A DNA stretch of 33,687 nucleotides, from NCBI GenBank assembly GCA_934636865.1, contig CAKUBI010000025.1, forward strand, positions 1 to 33,687. The letters run 5' to 3'. Shown here in pieces: positions 8,436-16,477 of this stretch. The notes beneath the pieces are model-generated. The model made no database searches. It had not been told where the DNA came from and was given only the letters and a program-made list of their open reading frames with translations. A program made the position numbers and the translations under genes. The stretch is from an uncultured Oscillospiraceae bacterium. GTDB taxonomy: Bacteria > Bacillota > Clostridia > Oscillospirales > Oscillospiraceae. Positions within the stretch are counted from its first letter, which is position 1. Every line of letters begins with the position of its first letter.

Positions 8436-8464
8436 GGCGCATCCCTTCCTTTCTTTCAGGCGGC

Positions 8465-8505
8465 AAAAAAAAGAGCAAACCGAGGCGAAACCGCCGGTTT
8501 GCTCT
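8465..8505 (-). terminator. Riboswitch-controlled terminator upstream of grdX
   Basis: An 11-bp stem (AGAGCAAACCG with CGGTTTGCTCT) with a 12-base loop is followed on the minus strand by eight T residues. It lies between the glycine aptamers and grdX, the layout of a transcription-terminating expression platform. Confidence 0.92.
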
Positions 8506-8509
8506 GTTT

Positions 8510-8690
8510 CCTAACCTGAGAGATTCCCTACTTTTCAAGCAGGTTGCTCCGTCGGCGCTTTCGCTCTCCAGAGTGCCGTCCGCTTCCGGTCCGTTTGCCT
8601 GAGATATTCGGAAAAAGATGGCTGTCTTTTTTCCTTATTCCGTCGGCTCTGCCCAATGCAGATTTCCCGAAAAGCCTCATCCGGCTTAAT
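8510..8690 (-). ncRNA. Tandem glycine riboswitch (gcvT-type)
   Basis: Two consecutive glycine aptamers are visible on the minus strand. The promoter-distal one has CTCTGGAGAG, GCCGACGGAGCAACC and AATCTCTCAGGTTA; the first has the matching GCCGACGGAATAAG and AATATCTCAGGCAAAC. These are the conserved core and 3' closing elements of the glycine class. The terminator follows directly. Known glycine riboswitches of this type mostly switch genes on when glycine is bound, which fits induction of glycine reductase by its substrate; the direction of switching here is inferred. Confidence 0.93.
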
Positions 8691-8738
8691 ATGCAGATTT
8701 TCGATAAAATCTTCCAATTACCTCAAATCCATGATGCT

Positions 8739-8767
8739 AATATATATCAGATATGTCCATTTGTAAA
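8739..8767 (-). promoter_or_regulatory. Promoter of the grd operon
   Basis: On the minus strand, -35 TTTACA (8762-8767) and -10 TATATT (8739-8744) are separated by 17 bases in an AT-rich stretch. Transcription would begin near 8732, upstream of the first glycine aptamer. I see nothing else in the interval 8770-8887. Confidence 0.75.
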
Positions 8768-8887
8768 GGGTTTTAATCATGGTTTTTTGCAAATCTGCGC
8801 CTTCATTTATCGAAAGTATTTATAAGCATTTCGGTATCAAAAATTGTCAATAGGGCGTCGCTTTATTTCATTTTTTCACGTTGAAAA

Positions 8888-8921
8888 GCAAAAAAGATCC
8901 CGCAGCAGACGCTGCGGGATC
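8888..8921 (-). terminator. Terminator of selC
   Basis: An 11-bp perfect stem (GATCCCGCAGC with GCTGCGGGATC, loop of four) is followed by a run of T residues on the minus strand. It begins three bases after the encoded CCA of the tRNA-Sec gene. Confidence 0.93.
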
Positions 8922-8923
8922 TC

Positions 8924-9020
8924 TGGCGGGAATATGTGGGAATCGAACCCACCTAAGAGGCTCCTCACCCCTATCACTGGTTTTGAAGACCAGGGGGCAC
9001 ACCAGCACCCATCTACTCCC
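8924..9020 (-). tRNA. selC: tRNA-Sec (anticodon UCA)
   Basis: A 97-nt tRNA with the features of selenocysteine tRNA: an extended acceptor/T-arm, a long variable arm (ATAGGGGTGAGGAGCC region), the anticodon stem CTGGT/ACCAG closing the loop CTTCAAA with anticodon TCA, a T-arm with GGTTCGATTCC, and an encoded GCCA 3' end. It decodes the UGA codons in grdA and grdB after being charged with serine and converted by SelA. It lies between selB and the grd operon with its own promoter and terminator. Confidence 0.96.
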
Positions 9021-9033
9021 AGGTGCAGGCGTC

Positions 9034-9062
9034 ATCATAACATACAATATCGATGATTGCAA
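9034..9062 (-). promoter_or_regulatory. Promoter of selC
   Basis: On the minus strand, -35 TTGCAA (9057-9062) and -10 TATGAT (9034-9039) are spaced by 17 bases; the -10 ends 13 bases before the tRNA 5' end, leaving room for only a very short leader. Confidence 0.8.
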
Positions 9063-9097
9063 CCGGTTTGATCGCTTTTTTCGCTCTCATCGATATT
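9046..9097. repeat. 11-bp inverted repeat around the selC promoter
   Basis: AATATCGATGA (9046-9056) is the exact reverse complement of TCATCGATATT (9087-9097), 30 bases apart. The left arm fills the -35 to -10 spacer of the selC promoter. It could be an operator, or a long-loop hairpin at the end of the selB transcript, which has no other clear terminator. Confidence 0.6.
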
Positions 9098-9109
9098 TTC
9101 CCTGAAACA

Positions 9110-11020
9110 TCAGAACTCCGGGCCGGGGCGGCGCACGTCGCCGTCCTTTTTGAGGATCCTGTTTTTGTCGTAATATTCAAGCACGGCCAGCGCGTACTTG
9201 CGCGAGGTGCCCAGCATATCGCGGAACTCTGCGAGCGTCAGCTCTTCATGCTCTTTAAAGTGCTGCTTCGTCTTTTCCCAGATGTCCTCGTAGATGCGCC
9301 GTTCGATGCACAGCTGCGGCGTCAGCATCACGAGCTCGCCGCCGCTGACAAGGCTCTCGAGCACCTGCTTGCAGTCAGCAAGCTCATTGCGGTCGAACTG
9401 CGTGTACACGTCGTCGAGATTCTCGACCTCAAGGCCCATCCTGTGATAGATCTGCAGAAGCCTCGTCTTGAGCGCGTTCTGCCGCTTGGTCAGGCGCACC
9501 TCGAAGTCCGCGAGCGCAAAGCGGTCGGCCACGGCTTTGATCTTGCCCTCGCGGGCAAGGCAGGCGAGGATCGCGTCTGCGCGCTGGCGGTCCGCGCCCT
9601 TGAAGAGCTTCTGGCGAAGCTCCGCGACCTTCATGCCGCCGTGCAGCGGGTTATCCTTGTGGTACCTGGCCAGCAGCCCCTCGCAGCTCACCCAGACCTT
9701 GTCGAACTCAGAGGACGCCATGTAGCGCTGCGGGAGCGGCTCGATGAGCTTGCCGCTGCCGCAGAGGTCCTCAAGCTCGCCCGCGAGCTGCTCTGCGTCC
9801 GTGCTCAGACGGTCGGCGAGCTTCTGCAGCGGCACGAGCTCCGTGCCGTACTCCGCCACGGCCTGCACGAGCTTGTCGGAATCCGAGCCGCTCTCCTTCA
9901 CCGCGAGCATCTTGAGCACCTGCGCGTCGCTGCGCTTGTGGCGGTAGGGGTGGTCGTCCAGAATGACGCCGCCGCCGATCGTCTCGAGCGGCGAATAGAA
10001 GCGGATGACGAAGCGGTCGCCCTGCCGCGTCGCGATCTCCTCGGTAAGGCGCAGCTGGGCATAGCCGCTCTCGCCGGGCTGCAGCGCGTCCCGGTCGAGC
10101 AGCACGACCTTGGCAAGGCGCACGGCGCTGCCGTGGTACAGATGCACCTGCGAGCCGTTGACGATCGTCCGCTGGGAATTTCTCAGGTTCTGCAGCCGCA
10201 CGTCCAGCATCAGCGAAACGCGCATCGAGCCGGGCTTTGCGATGGTATCGCCGCGCGTGATGTCCGACTTTTTGATGCCCGCAAGGTTCATCGCCACGCG
10301 CTGACCGGCGTAGGCGGTCTTTACGTCGCTGCCGTGGACCTGAAGGTTGCGCACGCGGCAGGCAAGCCCGTCGGGCATGATGGCCGCGTCGTCGCCGACG
10401 GTCACGGCGCCCTCGATGAGCGTACCCGTCACGACCGTGCCGAAGCCGTCCACCGAGAATACGCGGTCGATCGGCAGGCGGTAGGGCGTGCGCAGGCTTT
10501 TCTCCTGCGTTTTCGCCACGAGCGCCTTGAGCGCTTCGCGCAGCTCCCCGATCCCCTCGCCCGTGTAGGCGGAGACGGGGTAGATGGGCTTGCCTTCAAG
10601 GAACGTGCCCTTCACCTGCTCCTTGACGTCCTCTTTCACCATCTCGACCCATTCGGCGTCCACCATGTCGGTCTTGGTGATGACAACAAGGCCCTCCTTG
10701 ATGCCCAGCAGCTGCAAAATGCCGAGGTGCTCCACCGTCTGCGGCATGAAGCCCTCGTCCGCCGCCACGACGAGCATCGCAAGGTCGATGCCGCCCGCGC
10801 CGGCGAGCATGTTTTTGATGAATTTCTCGTGGCCCGGCACATCGACGATGCCCGCCTGCGTGCCGTCGTCAAAGTCGAGGTGGGCAAAACCCAGCTCGAT
10901 CGTGATGCCGCGCTTTTTCTCCTCGACCAGGCGGTCGGTGTCGATGCCCGTCAGGGCCTTGACGAGCAGCGTCTTGCCGTGGTCCACATGGCCCGCGGTG
11001 CCGATGATGACATGCTTCAT
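9110..11020 (-). CDS. selB: Selenocysteine-specific elongation factor SelB
   Basis: SelB is the EF-Tu-like GTPase that brings Sec-tRNA(Sec) to UGA codons followed by a SECIS hairpin. The 636-residue product shows the P-loop [11 protein letters not shown] (residues 7-17), the switch region [21 protein letters not shown] and the TKTD base-recognition motif; the C-terminal half (about 360-636) has the winged-helix repeats that bind SECIS RNA, with a helix ending near [14 protein letters not shown]. The ATG overlaps the selA stop by four bases, so translation is coupled. The product serves grdA and grdB next door. It is cytoplasmic and needs GTP and charged tRNA-Sec. Confidence 0.97.
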   Translation of the reverse strand: MKHVIIGTAGHVDHGKTLLVKALTGIDTDRLVEEKKRGITIELGFAHLDFDDGTQAGIVDVPGHEKFIKNMLAGAGGIDLAMLVVAADEGFMPQTVEHLGILQLLGIKEGLVVITKTDMVDAEWVEMVKEDVKEQVKGTFLEGKPIYPVSAYTGEGIGELREALKALVAKTQEKSLRTPYRLPIDRVFSVDGFGTVVTGTLIEGAVTVGDDAAIMPDGLACRVRNLQVHGSDVKTAYAGQRVAMNLAGIKKSDITRGDTIAKPGSMRVSLMLDVRLQNLRNSQRTIVNGSQVHLYHGSAVRLAKVVLLDRDALQPGESGYAQLRLTEEIATRQGDRFVIRFYSPLETIGGGVILDDHPYRHKRSDAQVLKMLAVKESGSDSDKLVQAVAEYGTELVPLQKLADRLSTDAEQLAGELEDLCGSGKLIEPLPQRYMASSEFDKVWVSCEGLLARYHKDNPLHGGMKVAELRQKLFKGADRQRADAILACLAREGKIKAVADRFALADFEVRLTKRQNALKTRLLQIYHRMGLEVENLDDVYTQFDRNELADCKQVLESLVSGGELVMLTPQLCIERRIYEDIWEKTKQHFKEHEELTLAEFRDMLGTSRKYALAVLEYYDKNRILKKDGDVRRPGPEF

Positions 11021-12396
11021 TTCAGAGCCTCCCGCGCCGCCGCCGCGATCTCCTCATAGTCCGCCTGCCAGAGCGTGCGCACGTCGAGCAGGTACTTTTC
11101 CCGGCTGATGCGGCCGATGACCGGGCGCACCCGGCAGCGCATGGCACGCTCGAAGGCGTCCACGCTCTTTTTTCCCGTGTCCACCGCGACCGCCCAGGCC
11201 GCGAGCAGCTGCGTCGGCACGCTGCCGCCGCCCACCTGATCGTCCGTCTTCACCAGCTCCGCGGAAACGCCCGCGTCGGCGAGCACCTTCTGCAGAAGCG
11301 CCGCCTTGGCGTGCAGCGAATCCGCGTCTGCCGCCAGCATCGAGAGCGTCGGGATCTCGCGCACCGCCGCCGCGGGATCGAGATAGGCGTGCAGCGTTTC
11401 GCGCAGCGCCGCGAGCGTCATCTTGTCCACGCGCATCGCACGCGCCAGCGGATGCCGCTTGAAGCGGTCGATATACTCCTTCTTTCCGATGATGACGCCC
11501 GCCTGCGGGCCGCCGAGCAGCTTGTCGCCTGAAAACGACACCACGTCCACGCCCGCGCGGATGCTCTTCTGCACCGTCGGCTCATCGTGGATGCCGAACT
11601 GCTCGAGGTCCACGAGCGAGCCGCTGCCGATGTCCTGAATGACCGGCAGGTCATATTTTGCGCCGAGCGCCACCATCTCCTCAAGCGGCACTGCCTCGGA
11701 AAAGCCCACGATGCGGTAGTTGCTCGTGTGGACCTTCAAAAGCGCGCGCGTCTGCTCGCCGATGGCGCGCTCGTAGTCGTGCAGGTGGGTCTTGTTCGTC
11801 GCGCCCACCTCGCGCAGCGTGCAGCCGCACTGCATCATGATCTCCGGGATGCGGAACGAGCCGCCGATCTCCACCAGCTCGCCGCGCGAGGCGATCACCT
11901 CGCCGCCGCAGCCGATCTCGGACAAAATGAGCAGCACCGCCGCGGCGTTGTTGTTCACGACCATCGCGCTCTCCGCGCCCGTCAGGCGGCAGAGAAGCTC
12001 CTCCACATGGCTGTGGCGCGAGCCGCGGCAGCCGCCGGCCACGTCGTATTCAAGCGTCGAATACCCGCGCGCCACGTCCTCCACGGCGCGCACAGCGCGC
12101 TCGCTCAGGCACGCGCGGCCAAGGTTCGTGTGCAGCACCACGCCCGTTGCGTTGATAACGCCGCGCAGCGAGGGAAGCTCCGCCTCCTCCGCCCGCGCGC
12201 GGATGCTCGCACAGAGCTCGTCCATGCCGGGCAGCTCCTGTACCTCTCCTCTCAGCACGCTCTCGCGCAGCGCCGCAAGCTCCGCGCGCACCGCCTCGCG
12301 CAGCGTGCTCGCGGGCGCCTCCAGCGCCGCGAGTTCCTGCCGGTGCAGCAGTTCGTCCACCTTCGGGATCGCGCGCAGCAGATTCGTCTCGCCCAT
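11017..12396 (-). CDS. selA: L-seryl-tRNA(Sec) selenium transferase SelA
   Basis: SelA is the PLP enzyme that converts seryl-tRNA(Sec) to selenocysteyl-tRNA(Sec) using selenophosphate. The 459-residue product has the usual length; the PLP lysine lies in [12 protein letters not shown] (Lys292). Other family marks are [17 protein letters not shown] near residue 79 and [10 protein letters not shown] near 147. The ATG is preceded by AAAGGAGG. The gene starts a selA-selB operon with its own promoter at 12458-12486. Selenophosphate synthetase (selD) is not in the window and must be elsewhere in the genome. Confidence 0.97.
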   Translation of the reverse strand: MGETNLLRAIPKVDELLHRQELAALEAPASTLREAVRAELAALRESVLRGEVQELPGMDELCASIRARAEEAELPSLRGVINATGVVLHTNLGRACLSERAVRAVEDVARGYSTLEYDVAGGCRGSRHSHVEELLCRLTGAESAMVVNNNAAAVLLILSEIGCGGEVIASRGELVEIGGSFRIPEIMMQCGCTLREVGATNKTHLHDYERAIGEQTRALLKVHTSNYRIVGFSEAVPLEEMVALGAKYDLPVIQDIGSGSLVDLEQFGIHDEPTVQKSIRAGVDVVSFSGDKLLGGPQAGVIIGKKEYIDRFKRHPLARAMRVDKMTLAALRETLHAYLDPAAAVREIPTLSMLAADADSLHAKAALLQKVLADAGVSAELVKTDDQVGGGSVPTQLLAAWAVAVDTGKKSVDAFERAMRCRVRPVIGRISREKYLLDVRTLWQADYEEIAAAAREALK

Positions 12397-12457
12397 GCTC
12401 CCGCCTCCTTTATTTTTGCAGCCGGGAAAAGCCCCCGGCCGAAGTCATTCACGCTTA

Positions 12458-12486
12458 AAAGTAGCAGAATCCCGCCCTTTCGTCAA
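12458..12486 (-). promoter_or_regulatory. Promoter of selAB
   Basis: On the minus strand, -35 TTGACG (12481-12486) and -10 TACTTT (12458-12463) are 17 bases apart. The leader to selA is about 55 bases and contains a GC-rich hairpin (CCGGGGGC region) just before the ribosome binding site. Confidence 0.65.
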
Positions 12487-12499
12487 GGAAAATCGCAGG

Positions 12500-12538
12500 A
12501 AAAATGCGCGGCGGCCCCGTATTCAGGGTCCGCCGCGC
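12500..12538 (-). terminator. Terminator of the TIGR02206-like gene
   Basis: A GC-rich stem (GCGCGGCGG with CCGCCGCGC plus three further pairs after one mismatch) lies 11 bases after the upstream gene's stop codon and is followed on the minus strand by ATTTTTCC. Confidence 0.8.
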
Positions 12539-12549
12539 GCCGTTTTTTC

Positions 12550-13296
12550 TTATATTGTCTGCTTTTCCGGTACGCTTTCGCGCTTTCTCTTCCACAGCAC
12601 CGGCAGGTACATGATCCCGCCGGCCGCCGCGAGCAGCACGGGAAAGCCGATCCAGTGGCTGCCGCAATGGTCCCTAAACCACGCCAGCGGGTTGCCGTCG
12701 GGCGCATACATTAGAAACATGTAGTTCGTATCCAGCAGCAGGTTCACGCCGCAGATCGGCACGGCCAGCGCGAGCAGCAGAAGGATGCTCCGCCCCAGCC
12801 CCTTCGCGTCCGGGCGGATGTCGCCCGCGGCAAAGAGCATCATCGGATACACTGCCAGCAGGATGTGCACGCTCGTTGAGTGCAGGAACATGAAGTTCGC
12901 CGCCGGGAGAGACGTCCACGTCGGGAACAGCAGCGCCGCCGTCGCGGCGGGGATGCAGATGAAATAGAGAAAATTGTCGAGCGTCCTGCTCCTTTTCCAC
13001 GCGTGGACGGCAATGAGGAAAATGTTGATCGAACACAGGTGCAGCGGAAGATATGACGCATCGAAATTCCCGCCGATCTGCAATCCCACCTGCTTGAAAA
13101 GCTCGTCCGCCAGAAGCAGCGCGGCAAACACTTTCCGCTGCCTTGCCCGCCCTTTTTCGTCCGCGCGCCGGTACGCCCGGCAGCAGAGCGCCGCCGTGAG
13201 CACGAACAGCGCGAGCGTCGCAAGATGCCGCGGCCCGAAGAGCGAAAAGCCGTATCCTTCTCCGATCGTTTCGATCGTATCCCAAAAATGTTCCAC
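12550..13296 (-). CDS. TIGR02206/YwaF-like integral membrane protein
   Basis: A 248-residue polytopic protein with about seven hydrophobic helices, for example LATLALFVLTAALCC near the N-terminus and the helix in WIGFPVLLAAAGGIMYLP near the C-terminus. Marks such as QVGLQIGGNFDASYLPLHLCSINIF and the conserved LLDTNYMFLMYAP region fit the TIGR02206 (YwaF) membrane family, whose function is unknown. The GTG at 13296 is preferred because GGAGG lies nine bases upstream; an upstream ATG in the frame would precede the -10 box. It has its own promoter and terminator and is a single-gene unit between selA and the amidohydrolase gene. A short Arg/Lys-rich C-terminus would face the cytoplasm by the positive-inside rule. 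Confidence 0.8.
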   Translation of the reverse strand: MEHFWDTIETIGEGYGFSLFGPRHLATLALFVLTAALCCRAYRRADEKGRARQRKVFAALLLADELFKQVGLQIGGNFDASYLPLHLCSINIFLIAVHAWKRSRTLDNFLYFICIPAATAALLFPTWTSLPAANFMFLHSTSVHILLAVYPMMLFAAGDIRPDAKGLGRSILLLLALAVPICGVNLLLDTNYMFLMYAPDGNPLAWFRDHCGSHWIGFPVLLAAAGGIMYLPVLWKRKRESVPEKQTI

Positions 13297-13330
13297 GTGG
13301 TCTGTCCTCCGCCGGTTTTTGTCCGCTTCC

Positions 13331-13359
13331 AGCATAGCACACGGCGGCGGAAATGTCAT
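13331..13359 (-). promoter_or_regulatory. Promoter of the TIGR02206-like gene
   Basis: On the minus strand, -35 ATGACA (13354-13359) and -10 TATGCT (13331-13336) are spaced by 17 bases, about 35 bases before the chosen GTG start. Confidence 0.6.
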
Positions 13360-13390
13360 CCGCCCGCACCTGAAATTTTTTTAAGATTTT

Positions 13391-14992
13391 TCAGTACGCC
13401 GCGCGCAGCCCCAGCATCTCGCCGCTGCTTCCGCCGCGGTATTCGCCGTTTTGAATAACGCGCCCGCCCAGCACGAACACCTCGTCAAAGCCGGACGCGC
13501 AGGCGTCGGGCGCTGCATATGTCCCGTTTTCACAGATCTTCTCAGGATCGAAGAGCAGCAGGTCCGCGTCCGCGCCGGGTTCGATCCTTCCCTTGCCCGC
13601 GAGCGCAAAGCGTTCTGCCGCCTGTCCCGTCACCTTATGCACGGCCTGCTCGAGCGTGAGCACCCTTTCGCGCACGACGTACTTTTCGATGAGCCGCGCG
13701 AACGTCCCGCACACGCGCGGATGCACGCGCCCGCCGCTGGGGTAGGTCGCATCCGAAATGACGCCCGAGAACGGCGCGCGCAGGATGTCGCGCACGTCCT
13801 CCTCGTCGGCGATGAAGTCGATCATGCCCGGCTCGCACGCTTCCGCCGCCAGCAGGTCAAAAAGCGCGTCGAAGGGGTCCTTTCGCAGCGTCTTTGCGAT
13901 CTCGGCGATGCTTTTCCCCTCAAAGCGCCGGTATTCGTCCGTTTTCAGTCCAATGGCGGCGACGTTTTCAAAGCCCACGAGCAGCGTGATATTCTCAAAG
14001 TCGCTGCCCGTTTCCATCCGGGCGCGCATTTCCCTTCGCGCCGCGCCGTCAAGAAGGCGCTTTGTCAGCGCCGCCGTGCCGCCCTCCTGAAATTCCGGCG
14101 GCAACACATGGATGAGCTGCGTCGAGCCCGCGGTGTAGGGGTACACGTCGCACATCACGTCAAGCCCCTCCTCCCGCGCACGATCGATGAGCGCGAGCAT
14201 CTCGGGCACGGCCCTTCGCGCGTTGCGCGTGCCGATGGCCTTGAGGTGGCTGACCTCCAGCGGCGTTTTCAGCGCGCAGGTGACCTCGAGCATCTCGCGC
14301 AGCGCGTCCACCACGCCGTCGCCCTCCTGACGCATGTGCACGCAGATGGGCACGCCGCTTTCGTGCAGCGGCGCAAGCGCGCGGATGAGCCCGTCGGTCG
14401 AATAGAAGATCTCCGGCGCGTAGCCAAGGCCGAGCGACACGCCGCACGCGCCGTCGGAGAGCGCCGCTTCCAGGTGATAGTGTAAATCTCTCAGTTCAAG
14501 CGGCGAAAGATCGCCCGTCTCAAAGCCCGCCGCGAGCGTGCGCAGCGTACCCATGCCGACAAGCTCCGCACACGAGAGCGGCAGTCCTTTCGCCTGCGCG
14601 GCCTTAAAATAGCCGCCGAGCGTTTCAAAGCGCAGCTCCGGCGCGATCTCACCCGTGATGGGCGCGAGATAGGCCGCGCACGCATTCGCGTGCGCGCCGA
14701 AAAGCGGCGCGAGCGACATGCCGCAGTTGCCGTTCACAAGCGTTGTAAGGCCCTGCGAGAGCTCCGCCTTCCCGAACGAATCGCGGAACACCGCCGCGTC
14801 GGCGTGGCGGTGGATATCGATAAAGCCCGGCGTCAGCACGCGGCCGTTCGCCTCGATCGTTTCAAACGCCTGCGCGCCGCCAAGCGCGCCCACCGCTTCG
14901 ATCATTCCATCGCGCAGCCCCACGTCCGCCGCGAACGCCTTACGCCCCGTGCCGTCGATGACCTTCGCGCCGCGGATCAGCGTATCCAGCAT
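13391..14992 (-). CDS. N-acyl-D-amino-acid deacylase / D-aminoacylase family amidohydrolase
   Basis: A 533-residue amidohydrolase-superfamily enzyme that would hydrolyse N-acyl-D-amino acids or related amides in a metal-dependent TIM barrel. Visible are the N-terminal beta-sandwich segment (LIRGAKVIDGTG), the metal-binding TPGFIDIHRHAD near residue 60, NGNCGMS, the CVHMRQEG and EVSHLKAIG strands and the C-terminal GRIEPGADADLLLFDPE that closes the composite domain. No signal peptide, so cytoplasmic. ATG 14992 is chosen because GAGGTGAT precedes it; the frame extends upstream without a usable site. Exact substrate cannot be read from sequence; dihydroorotase-like alternatives fit less well. 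Confidence 0.87.
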   Translation of the reverse strand: MLDTLIRGAKVIDGTGRKAFAADVGLRDGMIEAVGALGGAQAFETIEANGRVLTPGFIDIHRHADAAVFRDSFGKAELSQGLTTLVNGNCGMSLAPLFGAHANACAAYLAPITGEIAPELRFETLGGYFKAAQAKGLPLSCAELVGMGTLRTLAAGFETGDLSPLELRDLHYHLEAALSDGACGVSLGLGYAPEIFYSTDGLIRALAPLHESGVPICVHMRQEGDGVVDALREMLEVTCALKTPLEVSHLKAIGTRNARRAVPEMLALIDRAREEGLDVMCDVYPYTAGSTQLIHVLPPEFQEGGTAALTKRLLDGAARREMRARMETGSDFENITLLVGFENVAAIGLKTDEYRRFEGKSIAEIAKTLRKDPFDALFDLLAAEACEPGMIDFIADEEDVRDILRAPFSGVISDATYPSGGRVHPRVCGTFARLIEKYVVRERVLTLEQAVHKVTGQAAERFALAGKGRIEPGADADLLLFDPEKICENGTYAAPDACASGFDEVFVLGGRVIQNGEYRGGSSGEMLGLRAAY

Positions 14993-15014
14993 ACGATCAC
15001 CTCTTTCTTCCCGC

Positions 15015-15043
15015 AGTCTACCATTCCGCCGCGCGCTTTGCAA
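15015..15043 (-). promoter_or_regulatory. Promoter of the D-aminoacylase-like gene
   Basis: On the minus strand, -35 TTGCAA (15038-15043) and -10 TAGACT (15015-15020) are 17 bases apart, 22 bases before the ATG. It is back to back with the plus-strand promoter at 15056-15084. Confidence 0.65.
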
Positions 15044-15055
15044 GGCCATTCCCCC

Positions 15056-15084
15056 TTGCAATCTTCCCCGCCGCAGGGTATACT
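15056..15084 (+). promoter_or_regulatory. Promoter of the small membrane protein gene
   Basis: -35 TTGCAA (15056-15061) and -10 TATACT (15079-15084) are separated by 17 bases, 28 bases before the ATG. Confidence 0.7.
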
Positions 15085-15112
15085 GTGAAAAAACGCGAAA
15101 AGGAGCGCTCCC

Positions 15113-15424
15113 ATGCAGAAGAAAAACCGCGTCCATGACTGGCGCAGGCTCAAATGGCCCTTCACCGCCACGTTTTTATATTACTCTCTTCTCTCCCTCT
15201 TCACCGGCATGGCCGAGCAGAGCGAGGAGGGTTTTCTCGCCATGTTCGCCATCGTCCTCATCGTGGACGCGGTGGCCTACCTCTGCTACTGCTTCTTCCT
15301 CTCAAAAAACGAGGAGAACATGCAGAAGCTCTGGTTCGTTTTCGTCCTCGCCTACGTGCTCGTCACCACCGACCAGCTCTCGATCCTCTGGCAGATGATG
15401 CAGCGGCACGTGCTCGGCGCGTAG
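15113..15424 (+). CDS. Small membrane protein, unknown function
   Basis: I do not recognise the family. The 103-residue product has a basic N-terminus (MQKKNRVHDWRRLKW) and three probable membrane segments: about residues 16-32, 42-62 and 72-89. The order of charges suggests the N-terminus inside. AAAAGGAG lies seven bases before the ATG, and the gene has a promoter and a strong terminator of its own, so it is probably a real single-gene unit. It is divergent from the amidohydrolase gene; no functional link is evident. Confidence 0.75.
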   Translation: MQKKNRVHDWRRLKWPFTATFLYYSLLSLFTGMAEQSEEGFLAMFAIVLIVDAVAYLCYCFFLSKNEENMQKLWFVFVLAYVLVTTDQLSILWQMMQRHVLGA

Positions 15425-15445
15425 GGCGCAAAACACTGATATTGC

Positions 15446-15482
15446 AAGGGAAGTCCGGTTTTCCGGGCTTCCCTTTGTTTTA
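15446..15482 (+). terminator. Terminator of the small membrane protein gene
   Basis: A 13-bp stem (AAGGGAAGTCCGG with CCGGGCTTCCCTT, one T-G pair, TTTT loop) is followed by TGTTTTAT. Confidence 0.9.
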
Positions 15483-15621
15483 TGACACTTTGCCGCATTC
15501 TGTCAGAAAATCTGATATCGCGCGCCGTTTGTCCATATCTTTTCCCGCCCGCCGCTGATATGTTGCATACAGAAGGGCGGCAGGCCGCCGTTGCGAGTCG
15601 TTAAAAGTTTACAATTTCGCC

Positions 15622-15650
15622 TTGATTCGCCGCCGCTTCTTTGTTAAGCT
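15622..15650 (+). promoter_or_regulatory. Possible promoter of the RelQ-like gene
   Basis: -35 TTGATT (15622-15627) and -10 TAAGCT (15645-15650) are 17 bases apart. The leader then holds a 7-bp GC hairpin (CCGCGCG/CGCGCGG near 15663-15681). The stretch 15483-15621 shows nothing else I can name. Confidence 0.5.
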
Positions 15651-15715
15651 TTGCTCGCAGACCGCGCGGGGAACGCGCGGCGATCAAAAAGACTGACAAA
15701 GGAGCTGATGGCTTT

Positions 15716-16438
15716 ATGCCGATCCGTCCTCTCGTGGACCGCGCCTCTCTCGAGCAGGTGCTGCTCTCCCGCCTCTCCCGCGGCGAGGTGCAGCAGTGGG
15801 TCCAGAAATACTTCCAGCCGTACCGCGAGCTGATGAGCTACTATCGCTGCGCGATCATGGAGGTGGAGACCAAGTTCAACGTGCTCAACGAAGAGCTGTC
15901 CCTGCAATACGACCGCAACCCCATCGAAACGGTCAAGACCCGTCTCAAATCCCCTGAGAGCATCATGGAAAAGCTCGCCCGCCGCGGCTACCCCCTGACG
16001 GTGGAGAGCATCGAGAAGAACCTCAACGACATCGCGGGCGTGCGCGTCATCTGCTCGCACCCGTCGGACATCTATAAATTGTCCGACGCGCTGCTGCGCC
16101 AGGATGATATTACGCTCATCGAACGCAAAGACTATATCGCAACCCCCAAGCCCAACGGCTACCGCAGCCTGCACCTGATCGTGGAGACCCCCATCTTCCT
16201 GCACGACCAGAAAAGGCTCATGAAGGTCGAGGTCCAGTTCCGCACGATCTCGATGGACTGGTGGGCCAGTCTCGAGCATAAGATCCGCTACAAGAAGAAC
16301 CTGCCCGAGATGGAATTTGTCGAGCGCGAGCTCTTCGAGTGCGCTGAGATCAGCGCCCAGCTCGACGCGCGCATGGAAAAACTGCAGAAGATCGCCGCAC
16401 AGGCGGCGGAGGGAAAGGCTCCCGCCCTTTCCCCTTAA
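15716..16438 (+). CDS. Small alarmone synthetase, RelQ/YjbM-like GTP pyrophosphokinase
   Basis: A 240-residue protein with a single RelA/SpoT synthetase domain, which transfers pyrophosphate from ATP to GDP or GTP to make (p)ppGpp. Diagnostic segments are KTRLKSPESIMEKLARRG, NDIAGVRVICSH, KDYIATPKPNGYRSLH and VEVQFRTISMDWWASLEHKIRYK. There is no HD hydrolase, TGS or ACT domain, so it can only synthesise. The family is usually about 210-260 residues and tetrameric. ATG 15716 is preceded by AAAGGAG 11 bases away, a little far; no better start in frame follows. A radical SAM gene starts 39 bases downstream and is probably co-transcribed. It is cytoplasmic. Confidence 0.92.
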   Translation: MPIRPLVDRASLEQVLLSRLSRGEVQQWVQKYFQPYRELMSYYRCAIMEVETKFNVLNEELSLQYDRNPIETVKTRLKSPESIMEKLARRGYPLTVESIEKNLNDIAGVRVICSHPSDIYKLSDALLRQDDITLIERKDYIATPKPNGYRSLHLIVETPIFLHDQKRLMKVEVQFRTISMDWWASLEHKIRYKKNLPEMEFVERELFECAEISAQLDARMEKLQKIAAQAAEGKAPALSP

Positions 16439-16477
16439 TATAAGGAAGCCCGCGCTTTGCGGGCACGGAAAGGAATC

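Noticed and set aside
8924..9020. tRNA with anticodon TCA as a suppressor tRNA
   Set aside because: The long variable arm, length of 97 nt and neighbouring selA/selB identify tRNA-Sec.
9053..11059. 668-codon plus-strand open frame opposite selB
   Set aside because: Composition is a mirror of selB codons, without recognisable domains or a start site.
16448..16465. GCCCGC/GCGGGC hairpin between the relQ-like and radical SAM genes as a terminator
   Set aside because: Only six base pairs and no T-run; more likely a weak intercistronic structure.
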